Positions 1-6,365 of a DNA stretch of 13,376 nt are shown here, one piece after another (position 1 is the stretch's first letter; every line of letters starts with the position of its first letter). The notes beneath the pieces are model-generated. The model was not told the DNA's origin. It was given only the letters and a program-made list of their open reading frames with translations, and searched no databases. The translations under genes and the position numbers were made by a program. Source of the stretch: Clostridia bacterium (lineage in GTDB: Bacteria > Bacillota_A > Clostridia > Oscillospirales > UBA929); assembly GCA_026001245.1 (NCBI GenBank), contig BNZR01000037.1:1-13376 (forward strand), read 5' to 3'.

Positions 1-577
1 TATTTAACAACTCGACTGAAAACGCGAGATCCCCGCGAAAAGGCCGGGGAGAAATCGGAGAATACGCGGATATTTCAGCGGTTGCCGCCGTCAAAACGTC
101 ATAGGCAACATCGACAAGCACCGGGCCTTTACGGCCCGAAATCGCAACATTATAGGCGTTGTTGATTGTCTGTTCCAAATCGTCTATATTAGTTACGAAA
201 ACGCTGTATTTTGTGATTGGCATCGTGATACCGGTTATGTCCACTTCTTGGAAGCTGTCCTTGCCGATTAGCGGGGTGGCCACGTTGCAGGTCAGGAACA
301 GCACGGGCGAGGAATCTATGTAGGCGCAAGCGATTGCGGTTACAAGATTGGTAGCGCCCGGGCCGGAGGTTGCGAAGCAGACGCCGATTTTGCCCGACGC
401 CCGTGCGTAGCCGTCGGCTGCGTGCGCCGCGCCCTGCTCGTGGGCGGTCAAAATATGGCGGACGCGGCCCCGCAATTCGTCATAAACAGGCAGAATGGTC
501 GCGCCGGGATAGCCGAAAATAACGCCGACACCCCGCGCCAAAAGTGTGTCGATTATAATTTTTGCCCCGCTTCGCAA
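1..577 (-). CDS. ilvB: Acetolactate synthase large subunit, 5' part (3' end outside window)
   Basis: The thiamine-diphosphate enzyme that condenses two pyruvates (or pyruvate and 2-oxobutyrate) in the first shared step of branched-chain amino acid synthesis. About 192 N-terminal residues are visible, covering most of the TPP-binding PYR domain. Family hallmarks in order are GYPGATILPVYDEL, AHEQGAAHAADGYAR (with the catalytic Glu), ATSGPGATNLVTAIACAYID, and QEVDITGITMPITK. The reading frame is open to the left edge, so it is truncated by the window rather than broken. I chose TTG at 577: GGGGGTGA lies 5 bases upstream, and the resulting start, MRSGAKIIIDTL, matches the usual length. In-frame alternatives are GTG at 586 and ATG at 610; the latter would overlap the deacetylase stop as ATGA but has no ribosome site. 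It lies 29 bases after the deacetylase on the same strand and is probably cotranscribed. No T-box or leader is visible upstream. Other TPP enzymes of this superfamily are possible but fit less well. Confidence 0.9.
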   Translation of the reverse strand, partial: MRSGAKIIIDTLLARGVGVIFGYPGATILPVYDELRGRVRHILTAHEQGAAHAADGYARASGKIGVCFATSGPGATNLVTAIACAYIDSSPVLFLTCNVATPLIGKDSFQEVDITGITMPITKYSVFVTNIDDLEQTINNAYNVAISGRKGPVLVDVAYDVLTAATAEISAYSPISPRPFRGDLAFSVELLN

Positions 578-606
578 GCCTTTCACCCCCCGTTTTTGAA
601 AGTATA

Positions 607-1428
607 TCATTTTTTTGCGTATTTGTCCAGTAAAAATTCCGCGCTTTTGTGGGGCAGACGGCATAAACGCTTCAATTCGTGGCATTTTCCGCCCACATTC
701 AGCGAATTTATCCCCTCGGTACTGCCAAAAGTGAGCCTCAAACCCACCGCGTCCATCACCGGAAAGGCGGCGGAGGAACGCGCCCCGAAGGGTAACGCCA
801 GCGCGATCGGGCGTGAGCCGGTGTGGTCGGCGATTTTGCTCTGAAGCGTTAACAAATCGGAGGCCAAAAGCATACGATATGCCGCCAAGGATTCGCCTTT
901 TCGCTTGGTTATCCCGTTGCGAAGCCCCGTATATGAGTGCAAATTGTAAGAATGATTTCCGATTTCCAAACAGGCCGGAAGCTTGTCCATCTGTTCCCAT
1001 GTGATATACGAAAATGCGGGATTTGGGGTGGTTTTCGTATCCATTTCCGTGAACGTTCCCACTACAAAAACCGACGCTTTGAAGCCGTATCGCTCCAACA
1101 GCGGGACGGCGTAAGTCAGTGTGCTGTAATGTCCGTCGTCAAAGGTCAGCAGGACGGGCTTTTCGGGGAGGGGGGTTCCACGGGTCAAGAAATTGTAGAC
1201 ATCATTTGTTGCGACCGAAGTGTAGCCGTTTTCGCTCAAAAATTTTAGATCCTGCTCAAAAGCGGACATACTTATGGTATAAACATCGCGGGCGGTGTCG
1301 TTTTTTAATATGCGATGGTACATCAGCACGGGTAAACTCACATTTTGCGGGTCGGATTCCGTCTCTATGGCGTAACAATTTGACGAAAAAGCACATATAA
1401 TTATAGCAAGCGATAGCAAGCGTTTCAC
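607..1428 (-). CDS. Secreted polysaccharide deacetylase (NodB-like)
   Basis: A carbohydrate esterase family 4-type protein, expected to remove N- or O-acetyl groups from a cell-wall or surface polysaccharide outside the membrane. It is 273 residues from GTG at 1428, preceded at 5 bases by GAGGTGA. A GTG at 1437 adds three residues but lies inside that ribosome site. Residues 1-20 look like a Sec signal peptide (KR, then a hydrophobic LLSLAIIICAF stretch, cleavage after CYA). The catalytic domain shows LPVLMYHRI near 33-41, the metal/base motif LLTFDDGH near 93-100, the metal-histidine motif EIGNHSYNLH near 155-164, and a LPFGA motif near 212. The two histidines are five residues apart, as in the HTYxxH subgroup, not four as in the HSxxH type. 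The real substrate (peptidoglycan, teichoic or capsular glycan) cannot be told. ilvB follows on the same strand. Confidence 0.88.
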   Translation of the reverse strand: MKRLLSLAIIICAFSSNCYAIETESDPQNVSLPVLMYHRILKNDTARDVYTISMSAFEQDLKFLSENGYTSVATNDVYNFLTRGTPLPEKPVLLTFDDGHYSTLTYAVPLLERYGFKASVFVVGTFTEMDTKTTPNPAFSYITWEQMDKLPACLEIGNHSYNLHSYTGLRNGITKRKGESLAAYRMLLASDLLTLQSKIADHTGSRPIALALPFGARSSAAFPVMDAVGLRLTFGSTEGINSLNVGGKCHELKRLCRLPHKSAEFLLDKYAKK

Positions 1429-1449
1429 AAAAATCACCTCTGTTCGACT

Positions 1450-1455
1450 AGTATA
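1450..1455 (-). promoter_or_regulatory. Candidate -10 box for the deacetylase-ilvB unit
   Basis: Read on the minus strand this is TATACT, one base from the sigma-A consensus, about 20 bases upstream of the deacetylase start. No convincing -35 lies at 16-18 bases, so the promoter may be weak or depend on an activator. Confidence 0.35.
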
Positions 1456-1470
1456 TCCAAAAATCGAGTA

Positions 1471-1499
1471 TTTACACGCACAAAAATTTGTGATATAAT
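1471..1499 (+). promoter_or_regulatory. Sigma-A-type promoter of the four-cysteine gene, with palindromic spacer
   Basis: TTTACA at 1471-1476 (5 of 6 to TTGACA) and a perfect TATAAT at 1494-1499 are separated by exactly 17 bases. The -10 carries the TGn extension (TGATATAAT). The spacer contains CACAAA-AA-TTTGTG (1479-1492), a two-fold symmetric sequence of 6-base arms that could be a repressor site. The start codon lies 20 bases after the -10, so the 5' leader would be only about 13 bases. Confidence 0.75.
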
Positions 1500-1519
1500 G
1501 TCGTAATGAGGTGGAATAA

Positions 1520-1729
1520 ATGGAGCTGTTTCGTAAAGATGTGGACCCGCGCTGTGCCTACTGCGCCAGCGGCAAGCCTATGGGCGGCGGCGAGGTGGGG
1601 TGTACCCGCCGAGGGATCGTCAAGGAGTACTTTCACTGCAAAAAGTTTAATTATGACCCCCTGCGCCGCGTGCCGCCCAAGCCGCCGACACTGGGCAAAA
1701 ACTACAGCGAGAACGACTTCGCGATATAG
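1520..1729 (+). CDS. Small four-cysteine conserved protein, putative metal binding
   Basis: A 69-residue protein of unknown function. GAGGTGG lies 5 bases before the ATG, and a near-consensus promoter sits directly upstream. Four cysteines (C12, C15, C28, C40; CX2C-X12-C-X11-C) suggest one zinc- or iron-binding knuckle. The tail has a basic YDPLRRVPPKPP segment and an acidic-aromatic end (ENDFAI). I recall the same layout (paired Cys, single Cys, CxKFxYDPLKR, PPKP) in short uncharacterised clostridial proteins, but cannot name a family. No signal peptide or membrane segment is present, so it should be cytoplasmic. It is a single-gene unit. Its last 28 bases overlap the 3' end of tmcAL on the other strand. 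The longer ORF in another frame from 1506 lacks a ribosome site and was not chosen. Confidence 0.8.
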   Translation: MELFRKDVDPRCAYCASGKPMGGGEVGCTRRGIVKEYFHCKKFNYDPLRRVPPKPPTLGKNYSENDFAI

Positions 1730-2721
1730 ACGGGACTGGTGGTAAGCTCGCGTCCCGCGCCGTAAAGTTGCGGACTGACGTACGCCAGCCGGTCGGTGAT
1801 TTGGCACTCCAGGTCAAAAAGCGGGTCGCCTTTCGCGGCGGCGGGCTTGGTTACAATCGGCAAGGATGCGGCTTTTTTCATGGTTTTCAGCAAGGCCGCC
1901 CCCGCGCCGTCAAACGCCAGCACGCGGATATAGCGCGGCGCGGCGAAGCCCTTCGGAATCCCCAAAAACGCCCGCAAAATTATGCGCCGCAGACGCGCCT
2001 GCGGGTAGCGTTTGGTGCGGATTGCGGACATGAAGCCGCCCCAGCTTTCCGCCTGCCGACAGGCCGCCAACAGCCGATGTTCCAAGCCCTCGCTAACATC
2101 GGCGACCGCCGCCCAGTCGCGCTCGGTCAGGCGGCCAAGCACCGCAAGCGTTACCCGAAAGTTTTCGGACAGCGACGGGCCGACCAGATTTCGGCGTAGC
2201 TCCGACGCGCAGGGCAGGCTGTTGTCGCGCCGGATTATCAGCGGCTTGATTCCGGTGCCGCGCAGAGATTGCAGGTAATACGCGCCCAGCAGGTCGTTGG
2301 GCAGAACATCGCGGCCAAGCACGCGCCGCATGGCCTCCGCCCAGCTAAAGCCCGCCGCCAAGTACGCCGAAATGTCCGCCGTGTCCGGAATCTGCGGCGT
2401 GTCGCCGCTTTCACTGCCGAACGACAGTGTACCAACAACCCCTGTCGCCGCCAGCAAATCCACGCCCGCACGCGCAAAAACCTCCGCTGATGCGCAGGAC
2501 AACGGCGCGGGCAGTTCGATTACAAGATTCGCGCCCGCCCGTACCGCCGCCGCCGCCCGCGACCATTTGTCAAAAACAGCGGGTTCGCCGCGCTGGGTCA
2601 CACTGCCGGACATCGCGCAGATTATCGGCGCGTTCTTACCGATTGCGGCGCGGCTTAGCTCCATGTGCAGGATATGCCCCCGGTGCAGGGGGTTGTATTC
2701 GCAGATAATTCCGATAGCCAT
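1702..2721 (-). CDS. tmcAL: tRNA(Met) cytidine acetate ligase (TmcAL, YlbM family), short form
   Basis: Uses acetate and ATP to acetylate the wobble cytidine (C34) of elongator tRNA-Met, helping correct AUG decoding. Nucleotidyltransferase-fold signatures are clear: IICEYNPLHRGH at 5-16 (HxGH at 13-16), MSGSVTQRGEPAVFDKWSR at 37-55, ANLVIELP at 64-71, SFGSE at 100-104 and PNDLLGAYYLQSL at 141-153. AAGGAG lies 6 bases before the ATG. At 339 residues it is shorter than the roughly 400 usual for the family. The stretch between RR (164-165) and SELRRNL (173-179) is compressed where relatives carry a longer RIGAxYHD-type loop, and the region after it also looks shortened. The core seems intact, so I take it as a compact functional enzyme. 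It is divergent from ackA, and its 3' end overlaps the four-cysteine gene by 28 bases. Confidence 0.88.
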   Translation of the reverse strand: MAIGIICEYNPLHRGHILHMELSRAAIGKNAPIICAMSGSVTQRGEPAVFDKWSRAAAAVRAGANLVIELPAPLSCASAEVFARAGVDLLAATGVVGTLSFGSESGDTPQIPDTADISAYLAAGFSWAEAMRRVLGRDVLPNDLLGAYYLQSLRGTGIKPLIIRRDNSLPCASELRRNLVGPSLSENFRVTLAVLGRLTERDWAAVADVSEGLEHRLLAACRQAESWGGFMSAIRTKRYPQARLRRIILRAFLGIPKGFAAPRYIRVLAFDGAGAALLKTMKKAASLPIVTKPAAAKGDPLFDLECQITDRLAYVSPQLYGAGRELTTSPVYIAKSFSL

Positions 2722-2731
2722 AAAAAACTCC

Positions 2732-2760
2732 TTGATTTTAATCGCGAAAGCATGTATAAT
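2732..2760 (+). promoter_or_regulatory. Sigma-A-type promoter of the ackA operon
   Basis: TTGATT at 2732-2737 and a perfect TATAAT at 2755-2760 are separated by 17 bases. The ackA start lies 45 bases after the -10. The -35 overlaps the ribosome site of tmcAL (AAGGAG, 2728-2733 on the minus strand), so the two divergent units are physically interlocked. Confidence 0.65.
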
Positions 2761-2782
2761 AAAGTTGTATCTATATTGTAAA
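2756..2782 (-). promoter_or_regulatory. Tentative promoter of tmcAL
   Basis: On the minus strand TTTACA (2782-2777) precedes TATTAT (2761-2756) with a 15-base spacer, shorter than ideal. It would share bases with the ackA -10 box, giving face-to-face overlapping promoters. The evidence is weak because of the spacing. Confidence 0.3.
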
Positions 2783-2805
2783 CGGAAGAGAGAGGAAAAG
2801 CAAGC

Positions 2806-3954
2806 ATGAATATTTTAGTTATCAACGCGGGCAGTTCATCCCTGAAGTACCAGTTGTTTAACATGGACGACAAATCTGTTACCGCGAAGGGCTTATACGA
2901 GCGTATCGGTATCGGAGGCCCGCCCGACCACGCGGACGCTGTGAGGCAGCTGTTAGAAAAGCTTACCGACAAGGACACGGGCGTTATCAAAAGCGTTTCG
3001 GAAATTTCGGCGGTGGGGCACCGCGTGTTGCACGGCGGCGAGAAATTCTCCGGCTCGGTACCCGTCACAGAAGACGTTATAGCCGCTGTTGACGAGATGG
3101 TGCCGTTAGGTCCCCTGCACAATCCCGCCAACCTTGTGGGGATTCGCGCCTGTCAGAAGATTATGGGCGACAGTGTGCCGCAGGTTGCGGTGTTTGACAC
3201 GGCGTTCCACCAGACCATGCCGCCCAAGGCCTATATGTACGCCCTGCCCTATGAGTATTACACCGAGAATCACGTGCGGCGTTACGGCTTTCACGGCACG
3301 TCTCACCGATATGTCAGCTCCCGCGCCGCCGAATTTTTGGGCAAAAAGCCCGAAGACGTGCGGATTGTAACCTGCCACTTGGGCAACGGCTCGTCGCTGG
3401 CGGCTGTGGCCTACGGCAAATGCGTGGACACGACCATGGGCTTGACCCCGCTGGAGGGTGTGCCAATGGGTACGCGGTCGGGCAGTATCGACCCCGCGAT
3501 TTTAGAGTATATCGGCAACGCACGCGGGCTGTCGGTCGGCCAGGTTACGAATATCCTAAACAAAAAGTCCGGCGTGCTGGGGCTGTCCGGGGTTTCGTCC
3601 GATTTTCGCGATCTGCGCAAGGCCGCAAACGAGGGCAACGAACGCGCCGCGCTGGCCTTAGAGCATTTCGCCTATAACGTAAGCAAGCGCATCGCCGAGA
3701 TGGCGGCGGCCATGGGCGGGCTGGACGCGCTGGCGTTCACGGCGGGCGTGGGCGAGAACGACGCGGTGATTCGCGAAGAGGTAAGCCGCAACTTGGGCTT
3801 TATGGGGCTGCAAATCGACCCCGCGAAGAACGACACAAACAAGGGCGAGGGCGACATCTCGAAGGACGGCTCCCCCGCAAGGATTTTGGTAATCCCCACA
3901 AACGAGGAGCTTGTTATCGCGCTTGACACCTTGCAGATAACGGACAACAGATAA
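2806..3954 (+). CDS. ackA: Acetate kinase
   Basis: Interconverts acetyl phosphate plus ADP with acetate plus ATP, the energy-conserving last step of acetate fermentation in the cytoplasm. Family motifs in order are VINAGSSSLKYQLF (5-18, N7), GHRVLHGGEKFSG (71-83, R73), VFDTAFHQTMP (129-139, catalytic D131), RYGFHGTSHRYV (159-170, H163), HLGNGSSL (191-198), MGTRSGSIDP (221-230, R224), FTAGVGEND (311-319) and TNEELVIA (365-372). It has 382 residues against the usual 400 or so. The shortfall is near residues 37-41, where relatives have a longer loop between the RIGI segment and the DH-containing helix. A purine-rich AGAGGA site lies 9 bases before the ATG. The expected partner pta is not next door. 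Instead a FapA-like gene follows after 35 bases, and tmcAL, whose product consumes acetate, is divergent. All catalytic positions that I can align are present. Confidence 0.97.
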   Translation: MNILVINAGSSSLKYQLFNMDDKSVTAKGLYERIGIGGPPDHADAVRQLLEKLTDKDTGVIKSVSEISAVGHRVLHGGEKFSGSVPVTEDVIAAVDEMVPLGPLHNPANLVGIRACQKIMGDSVPQVAVFDTAFHQTMPPKAYMYALPYEYYTENHVRRYGFHGTSHRYVSSRAAEFLGKKPEDVRIVTCHLGNGSSLAAVAYGKCVDTTMGLTPLEGVPMGTRSGSIDPAILEYIGNARGLSVGQVTNILNKKSGVLGLSGVSSDFRDLRKAANEGNERAALALEHFAYNVSKRIAEMAAAMGGLDALAFTAGVGENDAVIREEVSRNLGFMGLQIDPAKNDTNKGEGDISKDGSPARILVIPTNEELVIALDTLQITDNR

Positions 3955-3989
3955 CTGATATCGCTATTTAAGGATACGGAGGGATTGGC

Positions 3990-5441
3990 ATGGATGTTAA
4001 TATAGCGCAGCCCGCTGTTAGTATTACCGAGCTGCTCCCTCCCGAGCCTGTTGACGCTACCGGGAAGGTGGGCGTGTCGCCGGACAGAAACCGGGCGTTT
4101 ATCAATATCACCATGCCGCGTGACGGCGGCAGAAGCCTGACCGTTACGGATATTCGCCGGCTTTTGCAGGAGGCGGGCGTGGTTTCCGGTATCCGCGAGA
4201 ATACCGTGGAATCGCTGGCGGACATGCCGCTGTACTCCCGCGACGTGACTATCGCGGAGGGTACGCCGCCCCAAAAGGGGCGCGACGGCGAGCTGACCTA
4301 CCATATCCGCCTGACCCGCGACAGCACCCCGGTTCAGCGGGACGACGGCACGCTGGATTACCGCACGCTGGGGCTTATCGAAAACGTAGTTAAAGATCAG
4401 AAGCTGTGTACCAAGACCATGGCCGAGGACGGGGTTGACGGCACGAACGTGCTGGGCGGCGCAATCGCGTCCCAGCGCGGCAAGGACGTGGCGTTGCCGC
4501 TGGGCAAGAACACCTATATATCCGAGGATCAGCTTACCCTGTTCGCCAAGGTAAGCGGCCAGTGCGATATACGCGACCGAAAGCTTGTCGTGGACGAGAC
4601 TTACAGCGTTAAGGGCGATGTGTGCATGTCCACAGGTAACATCAACTTTGTGGGCAACGTTAATATTTCGGGCAGTGTGCTTGCGGGCTTTGTGGTAAAG
4701 GCCGACGGCAACATCAACGTGTCGGGTACCGTCGAAAGCGCAACGCTTATTGCGGGCGGCAATATTATAGTAAACGGCGGCTTTAACGGCGGCCAAAAGG
4801 GCGAGCTTGTCGCGGGCGGCATGGTGCGCTGTAAGTATATTCAGGGCGGGCGCGTAACCGCGGCTGGCAACGTAGAGTCGCAGGTGCTTATGCAGTCCGT
4901 GGTGCAAACGGGGGACAGCGTGCGCCTGACGGGGCAACGCTCGACCATACTGGGCGGCCGCGTTACCGCCAACAACTCTGTCGAATGCGATATTATCGGG
5001 CATCACACAAACCCCGTTAGTACGATTATAGAGGTGGGGTCGGATCCCGCGCTGTCGGCGCGGCGTATCGCCCTGCAAAAAGAGCTTGTGGCTCTGCGTA
5101 AAACCCATGACAGCGTTGGGCAGATCGTAAAAGCCTTCGAGATGTTTGAAGAGACGCGGGGGCCGTTGCCTCCCGACAGGCAAGAGGTTCTTATGCGCTC
5201 GCGCCACACCTTGCGCACAAACAACGAGCAGATACTGTCTTTGGAGCAGGAGAACGAGGAGATACGCTTAAAGCTGGCCAACGAGGGCTACGGCACGATT
5301 ATCGCCCGGACTGGCATCTATCCGGGGGTGCAGATTATTATCGGGCCGGAACACCAGTTGGTTACCGACGCGCAGACCGCCGTTATGCTTGTGCGCGGCG
5401 AAGAGGGGCTGTATTCGTCCGCGCCCACCCGTAAAAGATAA
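3990..5441 (+). CDS. FapA-like DUF342 polymerising beta-helix protein
   Basis: A 483-residue protein of the DUF342/FapA family; the biochemical role is uncertain. The N-terminal 150 or so residues form the mixed domain typical of the family. Residues about 150-340 are a repetitive parallel beta-helix with recurring short units such as GNINFVGNVNISGSV, GNINVSGTV, GNIIVNGG and NNSVECDIIG. Residues about 355-435 are charged and helical, probably coiled coil, and a short beta domain ends the protein (GVQIIIGPEHQLV). There is no signal peptide or membrane segment. GGAGGG lies 6 bases before the ATG. It sits between ackA and a TetR gene in one apparent operon. The name FapA comes from Vibrio flagellar assembly, but no flagellar gene is in the window, so a flagellar role should not be assumed. 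Relatives in Firmicutes are widespread and mostly uncharacterised. Confidence 0.85.
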   Translation: MDVNIAQPAVSITELLPPEPVDATGKVGVSPDRNRAFINITMPRDGGRSLTVTDIRRLLQEAGVVSGIRENTVESLADMPLYSRDVTIAEGTPPQKGRDGELTYHIRLTRDSTPVQRDDGTLDYRTLGLIENVVKDQKLCTKTMAEDGVDGTNVLGGAIASQRGKDVALPLGKNTYISEDQLTLFAKVSGQCDIRDRKLVVDETYSVKGDVCMSTGNINFVGNVNISGSVLAGFVVKADGNINVSGTVESATLIAGGNIIVNGGFNGGQKGELVAGGMVRCKYIQGGRVTAAGNVESQVLMQSVVQTGDSVRLTGQRSTILGGRVTANNSVECDIIGHHTNPVSTIIEVGSDPALSARRIALQKELVALRKTHDSVGQIVKAFEMFEETRGPLPPDRQEVLMRSRHTLRTNNEQILSLEQENEEIRLKLANEGYGTIIARTGIYPGVQIIIGPEHQLVTDAQTAVMLVRGEEGLYSSAPTRKR

Positions 5442-5465
5442 GGACAGATTGGAGGAGAGCTTTAA

Positions 5466-5996
5466 GTGAAAGAAAAAATCAGAGCCGCCGCGCTGAAGGT
5501 TTTTGACGAAAAAGGCTTTTACAAGGCCGGTATACGCGATATCGCGGCGTCGGCCTCCTGCTCTTTGCCGACGCTTTATTATTATTTCAAAAACAAAGAG
5601 GACCTGTTCGAGTCCTCGGTGTGTGACGCCTATGAATTTTTGGTCGGCCAAATCGAGGAGCAAATCCCGGAGGGGCTGCCCCTTGTGGATCGCTTCTATT
5701 TTCAGGTTCTGCAACGCCAGCTGATTGGCGACGCGGACAAGGCCGTGTTTCGTATCGCGCTTAAAATGTTTTTGGGCGTTGAGGGCTTCCCGGCCACGCG
5801 GGAACGGCTGGGCGCGTGGGAACGCCGCCGTATCGGCGCGGAACGCCGCCGCCTGATGGAGCATTATGACGACCCCAACTTCGCAAACGCGGTACTGCGC
5901 GTTGTGGACAACATGCTACAGGCGATTATATTGGTCGGCGAAAGCCTTACCTCGGAGCAAATCCGCGCCGAGCTGGCTTGTATTATCCGCGATTGA
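5466..5996 (+). CDS. TetR-family transcriptional regulator
   Basis: A 176-residue DNA-binding regulator, usually a ligand-responsive repressor. The N-terminal helix-turn-helix domain is classical: IRAAALKVFDEKGFYKAGIR at about 5-24, then DIAASASCSLPTLYYYF with the recognition helix near 35-42, then KNKEDLFESSV. The remaining 120 residues are an all-helical ligand/dimerisation domain with no recognisable specificity. The start is GTG at 5466, supported by GGAGGAG 8 bases upstream. It follows the FapA-like gene by 24 bases, so it is probably cotranscribed with ackA and may regulate its own operon; no matching operator was identified. Its stop lies only 3 bases from the stop of the convergent membrane-protein gene. 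Confidence 0.88.
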   Translation: MKEKIRAAALKVFDEKGFYKAGIRDIAASASCSLPTLYYYFKNKEDLFESSVCDAYEFLVGQIEEQIPEGLPLVDRFYFQVLQRQLIGDADKAVFRIALKMFLGVEGFPATRERLGAWERRRIGAERRRLMEHYDDPNFANAVLRVVDNMLQAIILVGESLTSEQIRAELACIIRD

Positions 5997-5999
5997 TTG

Positions 6000-6314
6000 C
6001 TACTTGCCGATAACGCGGTCGGTTTTTTCAAGCTCGTTCATGCGCTGGCGCATGCCGCTTTCGCCCAAATGCGGGGCGCGGTAGGCAATGCCCGCCACGA
6101 TAAGCACACTTACGATAATCACAACCCCAAGCATGATAAAAGGTACCAGCATTTTGCCCTCGGTAATCGCCCGAACGCCGAAGCCCACATACACCTGAAA
6201 CTTGCTCCAAGCGCGTTCGATCAACACCCAGCAGGTAGCTACAAAGCAGATGGCTAATGCCGCGCCGGACACCACAATGGCGACCGCGCCGGTTAATTTT
6301 TTGTTGTCTTTCAT
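6000..6314 (-). CDS. Small two-helix membrane protein, function unknown
   Basis: A 104-residue protein that I do not recognise. Two hydrophobic segments, about 9-32 (TGAVAIVVSGAALAICFVAT and following residues) and about 54-77 (LVPFIMLGVVIIVSVLIVAG), are joined by an amphipathic loop. A charged tail of about 27 residues ends the protein (GMRQRMNELEKTDRVIGK). Both ends are probably cytoplasmic. I start at ATG 6314, with GGGGTGGTG about 6 bases upstream. The same frame stays open upstream to 6365, but that would run through the promoter region. The gene is divergent from the ligase-phosphotransferase fusion (50 bases between starts) and convergent with tetR (3 bases between stops). An accessory role for the fusion protein is conceivable from position alone. 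Confidence 0.65.
   Translation of the reverse strand: MKDNKKLTGAVAIVVSGAALAICFVATCWVLIERAWSKFQVYVGFGVRAITEGKMLVPFIMLGVVIIVSVLIVAGIAYRAPHLGESGMRQRMNELEKTDRVIGK
6006..6028 (+). terminator. Possible weak terminator of the ackA-fapA-tetR unit
   Basis: GCCGA (6006-6010) can pair with TCGGT (6019-6023) around an 8-base loop, directly followed by a run of T to 6028. The stem is short and includes one G-U pair. It lies inside the 3' end of the convergent gene. This is the only terminator-like shape seen at a convergent junction here. Confidence 0.3.
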
Positions 6315-6336
6315 AAAGACACCACCCCTCAATGCC

Positions 6337-6365
6337 AGTATATCATATATAAAGGAAGAATGCAA
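6337..6365 (-). promoter_or_regulatory. Candidate promoter of the two-helix membrane protein
   Basis: On the minus strand TTGCAT (6365-6360) and TATACT (6342-6337) are 17 bases apart, and the -10 has a TGn extension (TGATATACT). The -35 matches consensus at only its first three bases. It covers the first base of the divergent fusion gene and abuts that gene's ribosome site (AAGGAAG, 6352-6358). The two genes could therefore interfere with each other. Confidence 0.45.

Noticed and set aside
587..610. ATG at 610 as the start of ilvB, overlapping the deacetylase stop as ATGA.
   Set aside because: No ribosome site precedes it, and the extra 11 residues are outside the family's usual N-terminus; TTG 577 has a good site and fits the length.
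1730..1775. CGGGAC and GTCCCG arms near 1732-1759 as a terminator of the four-cysteine gene.
   Set aside because: The loop is long and no T-run follows, so a role in termination is not supported.
3672..5207. A 511-codon open frame on the minus strand, antisense to the end of ackA and most of the FapA-like gene.
   Set aside because: It lies opposite two well-supported genes, has no recognisable motif, a skewed His/Arg/Ala composition typical of antisense frames in GC-rich DNA, and no convincing ribosome site.
6039..6054. Palindrome CATGCGC-TG-GCGCATG considered as a terminator or operator.
   Set aside because: It lies within the coding part of the membrane protein, has no T-run after it on either strand, and codons can explain it; I see no second copy.
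6315..6365. A 17-residue N-terminal extension of the two-helix membrane protein.
   Set aside because: It would use bases of the divergent promoter region and lacks a ribosome site, whereas ATG 6314 has one.
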